A program made the translations under genes and the position numbers. The notes under the pieces are model-generated. The model was not told where the DNA came from. It saw only the letters and a program-made list of their open reading frames with translations, and searched no databases. Below, piece by piece: positions 63,301-64,000 of a DNA stretch of 64,000 nt; the stretch's first letter is position 1; every line of letters begins with the position of its first letter. The stretch comes from Nevskia sp964451925 (GTDB lineage Bacteria; Pseudomonadota; Gammaproteobacteria; Nevskiales; Nevskiaceae). The DNA is taken from NCBI GenBank assembly GCA_964451925.1, contig CAYVKA010000011.1, positions 1 to 64,000 on the forward strand, given 5' to 3'.

Positions 63301-64000
63301 CATCCTGTTCCGCACCGGGCAGGACTACAACAGCGTCGGCAGCCCCTACTACCACCAGTACGCCCGCGGCTATGCCGCGATCAACGCCCTGTTCCCGGCG
63401 TCGTACGGCTACACCCAGAACAGCCTGCTCGGCGGCGACAACGGCTCCAACAATCCGAAGAGCACCGGCGACCTCGATGCCCGCAACTCCACCATCCAGA
63501 CCCAGCAGGGCGGCGACATCAACCTTTTCGGTCCCGGTGGCCAGGCATTGCTCGGCAGCAACCTGTCGCCGCCCAATATCTATGGCGGCAGCGGCAAGCT
63601 GCTCAACCCGCCGAACACCGAAGGTGTGCTGACCCTGGAAAACGGCAACGTCAACATCTTCACCGACCAGAGCGTGCTGCTGGCGCAGAGCCGCATCTTC
63701 GCCGAGCGGGGCGGCAACCTGCTGATCTGGAGCTCCAACGGCGACATCAACGCCGGCGAGGGCCTCAAGACCACCGCCTACATCCCGCCGCTGCAGTACC
63801 TGTGCAACCTGGACCAGTACTGCGTGGTGGACAGCAAGGGCGAGGTCAGCGGCGCCGGCATCGCCACCCTGCAGACCGTTCCCGGCGCGCCGCCCGGCAA
63901 CGTCGAGCTAATCACCCCGCGCGGTACGGTGGATGCCGGCGACGCCGGCATCCGTGTCTCCGGCAACCTGACCATCGCCGCGCTGCACGTCGCCAACGTG
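51320..64000 (+). CDS. Giant filamentous-haemagglutinin-family TpsA exoprotein (3' truncated by window)
   Basis: 4,227 codons with no stop, running off the window. AGGGAG (51306-51311) lies eight bases before the ATG. A long signal peptide (about 1-53, ending PIAAQA) and an Ala/Thr/Gly linker precede the TPS/haemagglutination domain (about 185-330), with NTVVTVDQNAPKAILTWQTF, SWVALNRVLDP and VYIIDGSGIIFGGSSQVN in place of the classical NPNGI. The rest is a beta-helix of recurring GGSITL- and GNI-type strands, with few Cys (GACSPCGG near 60260; LCNLDQYC near 63808). The last part (from about 63470, STIQTQQGGDINLFGPGG onward) resembles the DUF3739-type region of this family. It is the expected substrate of the TpsB at 42377. 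Confidence 0.93.
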   Translation, partial: MTKRPPLQPDRRPCSLAVRLSPHGLLRRYALLSGMGLSVIAGGTFPIAAQAAPFGSAAWLSQMNAARAGGTAGTGAAGSSSAVSSGTATVGGVTTAQQAERQAQHSMNDLLNALSAIRAAQFAQSVAAQAAVKGPNNLGKDPNHPGQMLPDVPDGIGVGGLQIATGADGTPVIQGAGAPTANAGNTVVTVDQNAPKAILTWQTFNVGKNTTLVFDQSAGTQKDGSNSWVALNRVLDPTAHPAQILGTIKAQGDVYIIDGSGIIFGGSSQVNTHSLLASSMQLFSTDTAASNSQFLGGGLAANLGFTPVRILVGGATPSQDGKSVVTTGDITIQQGAAIRTGETGYSLIAAPNVYNYGSITATDGQAILAAGTEVSLSSGGNSSQLAPTLTGALRINNPNGGSIDLTPEGHLINDGLIQSQRGNITLVGYQIDQECVLKATTSVSRPGSITISAHDENAMDGSGPGRGGPLTFGAQSVTAILPEEDGATTASSTAASAAFQPGSATFSGDSITFLGGKGGGALVEAPGAALTISADLVGSAASQAADDRGKHVQGRVYMADGSIIDVSGWADVELPVADTLVTIGPLTENDLADSPLQRGGFLFTQTVTVDSTVSGTTAGGQSWIGSPVIDASAYVQNVPRKIDQLLVNAGSVNLSGSEVITAKYSNIDLDGGFINYLAGMVGATTNLLGADGHVYNIANADPSIAYVGFAGQYVVSNPRFNSTQTYTDPVLSGGVAHYDPGFIQGGNAGTLNIAVGVSSASGNAGTAILDGGLSAHAYAGRNQVAFGSAPAGGTLSIGKTSAALSPSYVVTNHGVDLNQLAQGASGFTYNTPISSDGSDPTVGTTNLSYWSPLNGNTISTAGFSHVAINAYQGQIVEDHGATLAVQPAGQGASGSSISLNAAEVTVDGNLTARAGNINIVTNGLTSGPTFKLNSIGDAQAPGNITIGADATLDASGEWVNDSGLGAAQFSGSQFINGGSISLMAAQSSSIAASGVGHQTVAIDTTGSVTVNGTLDVSSGGYVQSNGKLLMQNGVPVGQGGSITLETYALGSGGYFNGLGGLVLPAAQPVGGQVQLAGATLRSAGFSGGGTLTIQAPGFQIVPAGTVVSINGVPQTVNGPVTDPVSGTLYLPSGYFQQGFGGYVLNAEYDATIAAGTAAKNQVILSQQNLIPDYPALLHAPTGTRLVGSGLTTAGRLPDYLRQPAASLTLTAGDYYNWKGAGSLPLYPKVTGTVLLESNAEIDADAGASITLGSANQVAVLGGIVAHGGHILLSGADATSIESTGIQLPNTIPGQSVVLGQNAVLDVSGTALTNPYATPVVIDGQRVMPQTGKVLAGGSVSIDSENILAMPGAVIDVSGASRDGVNGFDLLQASGGYARQDVWSDAGQITLAAASNLYFGGTINAKAGAAADGSASGQGGSLTLLALNGTGNSSATGITSLVPDGTASAVILRGGNPLPWSGSFKVGATPGFPGSMTAGTLDFWTGSLGDSGISSLAIRAQSTVNPAGPVPGPLTIGFAGNVNISLAQSFSADASNFIALAAGAYTVPVLADAARQSNDVGGSIIDIAAPYVSLSGYDYTQNGNLTPPQPILGNATLNIGSAAHNTVQFIDLGGAFALENFHDAHFYSNGAIRFVTPENYDFNGAGITPQRGAMYTAGNLTFTASELYPASGNIFLIDAVGPTDPVSQMPLATTVTINGNGQQAGVPLSAGGSLLIDATGIVQSGTIWAPSGNIVLGVGNPNDSATNALFNPISSGAAQADNPMPLVATQNVWLGSNSITSVSLHNSVVPYGVTVDGKQWQYNASATGNTTQADLTAPPSKLIEVNGAKVSLDGGAVVDLSGGGELQAAEWVPGVGGTRNVLAQYSTSYANNAQGSTVPLYTDRRPVYAVIPGYTTVAPYDPVFSQTLQPGGSGSLAAGQAAPGSLVGQAVYLSGAPGLAAGIYTLLPAQYATLPGAFRVVQNSGTLDSLPAGNAVLPDGTAIVAGYFVNLLDGSRQARSTSFQVQSASTWGQYSQYTKTTADSFFSKLAAQAGTVTPQLPMDAGQLILGASADLKLGDSSPARGAPVTPPTLLTSAVNGGAAALIDIASQDIQILGSNEAPIAGYLELNAGELDKLGAGSLLIGGTRRQTGSGVTITALADSVVVSTDSNTPLQAPEILLVTKTDPTKADPGSANGLRVDSGSVVTATGSFLAGADEPITIGQLAQAAVLSGDGSIIVPAVNAVSGDGALLRVSNGAPVSLNRVNLPAQGAALGLLTVQAGARISADDPHSGSLLLDSTGATAADPGAVLSANTIAADAGSIVFAPGAGVSASGSLVLGQNTLTQFANAQQIVLRSYNNIDFEGAVNVNIGKGSLTLSAGGFTTGQYGTAPGEVDLSAPSGTLTLGNALNAPKLVSASSSQGPVLNLSASEIDFGTSAGTGSVAFAGFSSLTATAKAPQGGAANGPGAGIVGQGNGIFDFGAMPVALSAPVILAGGDSAITLTTTGAITTSSPADGGAVLAAASSALGGALTLKGGSISDGGLISAPAGNITLDATAGNLVVSGTVSVAGVPKQFFDITEYAPGGNILLAADSGNLSLQSGATLDFSANAGGGNAGSLSVSAPSGSVLLQGKLVGGAAKGQGGSFSLDSSSGLAASGAGSLDALADALGSGGVNHDISVVTQSGNLQLSSGHSLTAQIVALTANASSAQADPSNGNVVIGGTIDADGAAGGEIDLYGRSGVELQGTSELSAASTGTAQRGGKINLGTSAVYDNNSSVNGQYGYENFGAADSGSILIDAGASINLAAGPVDPQNPNGKPADGTLNIRAPLLANGDINLVIDSAAVITGANGTPGAVNVEAYAVWSTADTGSSGPKHFDGIIDPAGWYQKATSGSAAGLNMVLGTWTDQDGNVVSAATASADPSKYYFTPTQPNADHAGFYQTTLAGFVQNPGFAGANFSRLAGSANRNLKVRPGIELDNPVSANINNGDITIATNWNLGACSPCGGAGAQYSYRYSYQGQQLAPVLTVRAGKNIQVQASLSDGFMQASAGPVLTYSPYTFSAASTAYGGVVLLSGSGNVTLKNGMVVMPDGVYYDPLTAPLGNQPIAYYQDYFPLAGSGSTGNYVGTFNQWQNLAQALNRKYTVSPATVGGGAPSLAAYGDYASYAADYQKWLGATYPTSASLSSTPPPPQVSADLSQYGAYLALWSQYSSRLTTLDGAPFFNKGAAAYIFPPLPPPISAGAVSIDPTLAGGNAPSNMPSLQNLAPLAYATLAGGDSSSYRLVAGAAPVSADPLALQASGGGSVVMSGYRAVTDEVVVNNNGVQQSRVLVFPTVVRTGNGFIDIAASQDFALSDQPQTTPAPGAVYTAGVPVPGTSAAPGVPGLFVNNGNQNSYSGPEILLGNAVNPTGAGDISIHAQGNIVGVENVVDASGAITGIKNNAIGQYWWPWMESTDSANASSINFSAFDQGILSVGGNVAVSAGGDIRDLAVSLPTTWNTGIDASGHPVGGGGNLNVNAGGSIYSGDYFVAKGGGSITAGGQIAPDLSLSTANTAIPGQVLTSPVSTLLGLQDTALQVNARQGVNLGGVYNPSYIADTAAIGVQSVADSQSYSASSVLKVTSTSGSVLFDTLTVPTALLSYGSTNFRAGALTLLPATLDLTALGGGISVQGPGGLFPSPTGQLALIAAQSISLYNNVFGVGGAFGLIDTPPSAMPSPLNPHGSDGASFTPDPTDNQNSYLNHPSTPLHASDPQPALIYSLNGSIVDGAISPSGYYYEEMVVAADKPAQVYAGQDIVNLSFIGQNLRDSDVTRIVAGHDLYDTAVILGPKSFGAPYNATSRIPALLLAGPGSFDVEAGRDIGPLISQTQALETGVGYNAILGNTKGGGGPQDNLTGIETVGNLFNPYLPRQGAGIDVLFGVGPSLDSQFNLKVGDFISRYIGLAANTAPGVPAIAGIPDYSAALVAFMDQYQQGLAVDTGYVKTGQPPVNLTPAQAWAAFQALPGYVRQQFVEQVFSDILFRTGQDYNSVGSPYYHQYARGYAAINALFPASYGYTQNSLLGGDNGSNNPKSTGDLDARNSTIQTQQGGDINLFGPGGQALLGSNLSPPNIYGGSGKLLNPPNTEGVLTLENGNVNIFTDQSVLLAQSRIFAERGGNLLIWSSNGDINAGEGLKTTAYIPPLQYLCNLDQYCVVDSKGEVSGAGIATLQTVPGAPPGNVELITPRGTVDAGDAGIRVSGNLTIAALHVANV

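Noticed and set aside
1..64000. CRISPR arrays, insertion sequences, rRNA genes, prophage genes
   Set aside because: No regularly spaced direct repeats, transposase motifs, rRNA sequence or phage structural genes were seen.

Overview
The window is GC-rich DNA, with a visibly lower-GC stretch in the middle, from a gammaproteobacterium. The order yciO / site-2 protease / trpS / scpA / scpB / rluB, and yciK / mupP / ubiG / mtaD / mtnA, matches the conserved chromosome layout of Pseudomonas and relatives. With the high GC and the Ala-rich proteins, I infer a Nevskiales/Solimonadaceae- or Xanthomonadales-like host; the genus cannot be fixed by eye.

Region 1 (1-17.4 kb) is housekeeping. It holds the end of smc, zipA, ligA, bolA and yciB, then a tightly overlapping set (site-2 protease homologue, trpS, scpA, scpB, rluB). 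A two-gene sensory/c-di-GMP unit (PAS-PAS protein plus REC-EAL phosphodiesterase) follows, preceded by a perfect FNR/ANR-type box. Next come yciK-mupP-ubiG (sugar-phosphate/peptidoglycan recycling and ubiquinone), then divergent mtaD and mtnA (methylthioadenosine salvage), a gamma-carbonic anhydrase and a small lipoprotein.

Region 2 (17.4-35.4 kb) is envelope and export. It has a secreted S53 (sedolisin) protease with four PKD domains and a GlyGly-CTERM-like tail. Two RND efflux operons run back to back: an AcrAB-type operon with its outer-membrane factor, and an MdtABC-type operon without one. Two proline tRNA genes flank ispB (35.5-36.7 kb).

Region 3 (36.7-42.0 kb) starts at the 3' end of tRNA-Pro(CGG) and looks acquired, with lower GC and no housekeeping genes. 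It carries a secreted alpha/beta hydrolase, an SDR, a TetR regulator and a large DUF6351-like lipoprotein. A 26-bp operator-like palindrome occurs twice, once between the SDR and tetR and once before the lipoprotein gene, suggesting one small TetR regulon.

Region 4 (42.4 kb to the window end) is a single nine-gene array and the most unusual part. It encodes a two-partner-secretion pore (TpsB), an ExbB fused to a periplasmic DUF2341/LamG lectin-like region, ExbD, a TonB-family protein, a Porin_5-like porin, a periplasmic coiled-coil protein, a parvulin PpiC isomerase, a YbjN-domain protein, and a giant filamentous-haemagglutinin-family TpsA still open after 4,227 codons. I infer a surface-adhesin secretion system combined with its own proton-motive-force module and periplasmic chaperones. 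No CRISPR array, insertion sequence, rRNA or prophage was seen.
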